Assembly: GCF_000004075.3 (NCBI RefSeq)
Contig: NC_026655.2
Coordinates: 3,472,001-3,536,000 of the forward strand
Source of the DNA: Cucumis sativus
Lineage: Eukaryota > Streptophyta > Magnoliopsida > Cucurbitales > Cucurbitaceae
Length of the DNA stretch: 64,000 nt
Direction: 5' to 3'
Of the stretch, positions 61,600 through 64,000 are shown in pieces; position 1 is the stretch's first letter, and every line of letters starts with the position of its first letter. A model generated the notes under the pieces. That model was not told the DNA's origin, did not search any database, and worked only from the letters and a program-made list of their open reading frames with translations. The position numbers were made by a program, and so were the translations under genes.

Positions 61600-62650
61600 A
61601 AACCAGGTATGACCTTGAAGGATTTAGATGGATCAAGGAGTTGAAAGAAAAGACTACCCGAGGGGGAGAAGAGAGCACACCACACAGAATGAAGGGGAGA
61701 GAAGCTGGTGGGAAGAACAGAAACAAACAAGAAACAAGTACAGAATGAAGAGAAGCGTGGCAAGTTTGGAAACCCCTTCCCATCTTATTAAGTAGGCTTC
61801 AAAGGATTGGATCATAGACAACAAAAAAAGTAAAGTTAAAAAAAGAAAAAAAAACTGAAGGGCCCTACTATACTACTTGATTTGACTTTCATCAAACACC
61901 CATTAATCATTAATTATAGTAGATATAGTTGTGTAAACTAAAAGATTACTTCAACTGTGTCAGATGAGCTTTTATAAACAGAAACACTATAATGCATGAA
62001 AATCCATATCATTGTTGAAACTATTGACTTGAAAACTAAAAAGTTTGTTGTCCTCAATTCTATGCTTAAAAGCCACATGGTACAGGCTCTTTTATTTTCC
62101 TAATGTATTGCAGAACCATTAAATCTACCACCTTGTTTTTCAATTTTTGTTCTTCTGGAAAGACCATATGGAAATAGAATAGTATTACCTCTAGTGTATG
62201 ACTCTCAATTTTGTTTCACATGCATACAAACGTTGGAAAAAGAATAAAAAGACAAACAACATTTCGATGCCATTATAGTGGCAAATTCTTGAATTAAAAG
62301 TGTAGAGTCCTACAATAGGTTTTCTTTTTTCAACAGAAGCATCAAACATTGTTGGGAATACATAATTTATTAACAAAAAACTGTCGGCTGGGATGTAAAA
62401 TGTGGAACTCTCGGAGGTAAAAAGGAAAGGGTAAAAGAACACAATGTATATGAGGCGTAAAGGACAAAAGAGATATCCTGCTGTGAAAAGTTTTACACCG
62501 AGATCAGGCTACTAGTAAAATTGAACACGAGACTTAGAAGTTAGCTAAGTAGTTACGCTTCAACCAGCAAAGAACATTCATAATTGTCTTCTAATAGCTG
62601 CTGCCTATGATTCATAAAAGGCCCCCTTCCAAGCTTTCCTATTGAATAAC
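61600..62650. other. PKS promoter, spacer and 3' UTR of the ASC-1-like gene
   Basis: The region near 61600-61790 is the PKS leader and core promoter. No gene is seen to 62650. Confidence 0.5.
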
Positions 62651-62653
62651 GTT

Positions 62654-64000
62654 TCAAACACTTTCCATCATAAGATGCTTCAATTCATTGCTATCATGCT
62701 GCACCCTTCCAGTAATTTCCAGACAAATGCCTTTTTTGCCAACGGCTTTGTTTGAGTTTCTGTCTTTGGTGGATTTCTCTCTGGGGCCTGGATCTAAAAA
62801 GACAGGATGTATTTGAAGAGATGGATTTGGTTTAATTCTATTCACTTCTCTTTCATCTGCTGGCCGCATGATATTGGTGTGTGATTCAAGTTCAGAAGAA
62901 TCATCTTCATTCAAAAGAACCTACAGAAGATTAAATTCATTAAGCTAAAAACAAGAAGATAAGAGAGAAAAATGGAGAATGAGATTTCAATATTTCCAGA
63001 AAAAATCAAAAGATCAAATCTTCCAAAATCCTAAGCAATAACAATGTGCAGAGAGGGATACTCGAGAAGCTAACTTTCCAATGATATATTTGAGGGCAAG
63101 GAACGGTGGTCTATCCATATGCTGTTGGTTAGAACTAAAACATAGTTAAATAAAGAGGATTACCTTGCGGCCAACCAAGTCAAAGGTTACAACCACTTTG
63201 TTTCGTTTAGCTCGTTCAGCCTCTTCAATCTCCTCTTGTTTCTTTTTCAAAAGCTCCTTTTCCTTAAACCAAAAAAAAAAAAAAAATGGTCAGTCTAATC
63301 TGTAGTACAAAATTAGAGAATCCATTGACTGATGCTGCACCAAATTGACATACCTCATTAGACAACCAGCTATTGCCCTCAATCTGGTAATAATCACTTT
63401 GATCATCGATTACAGATGTTCTTGCAGCAGAGTTTCTGTCATATTCAACTAACCTTTTTGCATAAGCTTCAGCTGCTGCTTCAGCATCTGAAAGTGGGGT
63501 AAAACCTTCATCCATACCAGCATACGTGCTCCCTTCTCTCAGCACAAGGGATCCACAAAAACTGCATGGGCCTTCTCCCTCTTGTTCACATACAATCTTG
63601 CCACATGATAGACAATTGCTCACTAATCTATGACGACGAGCTTGGCATGAACATGGTTTTCCTTGCTGGAACACAATTGATCCTTTGGCAGCTTCAGCCA
63701 GAGAAACAACTTTGGTAGCCTTCTTCTTTCTAGAAGAACTTTGATTCCCTTTGCCAGATGATGAATTGCGAGTATCTGATGAAACCTGGCTTTCCACGTT
63801 ACTAGAGGTAGTAGCCTTCTTTGGTTCTATCTCTTTACTGGAGATAGAAATGGTTTTTGGTGTTTTAACAGGTTTCTTGGATCCGCCAAAAGAAACTTCA
63901 TGGGAGGGTGGTTTGACATAGGTATGTAAGGTTGAAGTTGGAACATCCAACGTTTTGCTGCAGAGGTCAGAATGACCTCGCAGCCGCAAATACTCATTTA
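62654..64000 (-). CDS. ASC-1/TRIP4-like transcription cointegrator, N-terminus beyond window
   Basis: A homologue of activating signal cointegrator 1, which in animals forms a complex with ASCC1-3 and acts in transcription and in ribosome quality control. Visible exons: 64000-63354 (open at the window edge), 63262-63164 and 62920-62654. The C2HC5 zinc finger is in the first: GKPCSCQARRHRLVSNCLSC, GKIVCEQEGEGPCSFCGSLV. Before it is a Lys/Ser-rich linker with KGSIVFQQ; after it FTPLSDAEAAAEAYAKRLVE and a helix EKELLKKKQEEIEEAERAKR. The C-terminal exon has VTFDLVGRKVLLNEDDSSEL, NPSLQIHPVFLDPGPREK and CLEITGRVQHDSNELKHL, ending MMESV. No ASCH domain is visible; plant homologues may have it or not. 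The 5' exons lie outside the window, so length and start are unknown. Confidence 0.9.

Noticed and set aside
1-64000. MicroRNA precursors, tRNA and rRNA genes, retroelements and other virus-like fossils
   Set aside because: I scanned by eye for common conserved plant miRNAs, tRNA B-box-like strings and reverse-transcriptase or capsid motifs and found none I could support.

Overview
This window looks like nuclear DNA of a flowering plant, a eudicot. The genes have many short exons with GT-AG introns, plant-only families are present (TCP, PKS, PRE, BTB-TAZ, HVA22, NRP, EB1), and the spacers are long, very AT-rich and full of (TA)n tracts. A cucurbit is my best guess from the style of the dispersed AT-rich repeats, but that is inference only. 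Splice junctions were placed by eye from reading-frame continuity and splice signals.

Layout: 1-1921 (-) BTB/TAZ scaffold gene, its last residues cut by the left edge. 2.2-9.1 kb is a gene-poor AT-rich stretch with a tandem minisatellite and a fossil piece of plastid psaA. 9.15-10.9 kb (-) is a cystatin-like locus with a duplicated, broken first coding exon and a perfect 106-bp tandem duplication. 11.7-13.8 kb (-) is a UPF0426 chloroplast protein. 14.5-17.3 kb (-) is a FAM192A/NIP30-type protein with what looks like a U12 AT-AC intron. 17.5-24.8 kb is a gene desert with a 4.5-kb array of diverged direct repeats. 25.8-27.1 kb (+) is an SKIP11-type F-box/kelch gene. 31.9-32.3 kb (+) is a PRE-type HLH gene. 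34.1-34.8 kb (-) is a membrane-anchored PMEI-domain protein. 37.1-39.5 kb (+) is EB1, 40.0-40.9 kb (-) HVA22-like, 43.9-45.7 kb (-) class I TCP. 46.9-50.9 kb (-) holds two tandem 2-oxoglutarate dioxygenases. 52.7-56.6 kb (-) is the SET/NAP histone chaperone NRP, 60.3-61.6 kb (-) phytochrome kinase substrate, and 62.65-64.0 kb (-) the 3' part of an ASC-1/TRIP4-like gene.

The genes do not form an operon or pathway; each appears to have its own promoter. The only local gene families are the two dioxygenases and the duplicated cystatin-like exon. I saw no retroelement, viral fossil, CRISPR array, rRNA or tRNA that I could support. The observations most worth following are the AT-AC intron, the noncoding repeat array at 18.9-23.45 kb, the paired GGGC dyads in the FAM192A-like promoter, the plastid psaA insertion, and the reading-phase conflict in the cystatin-like gene.
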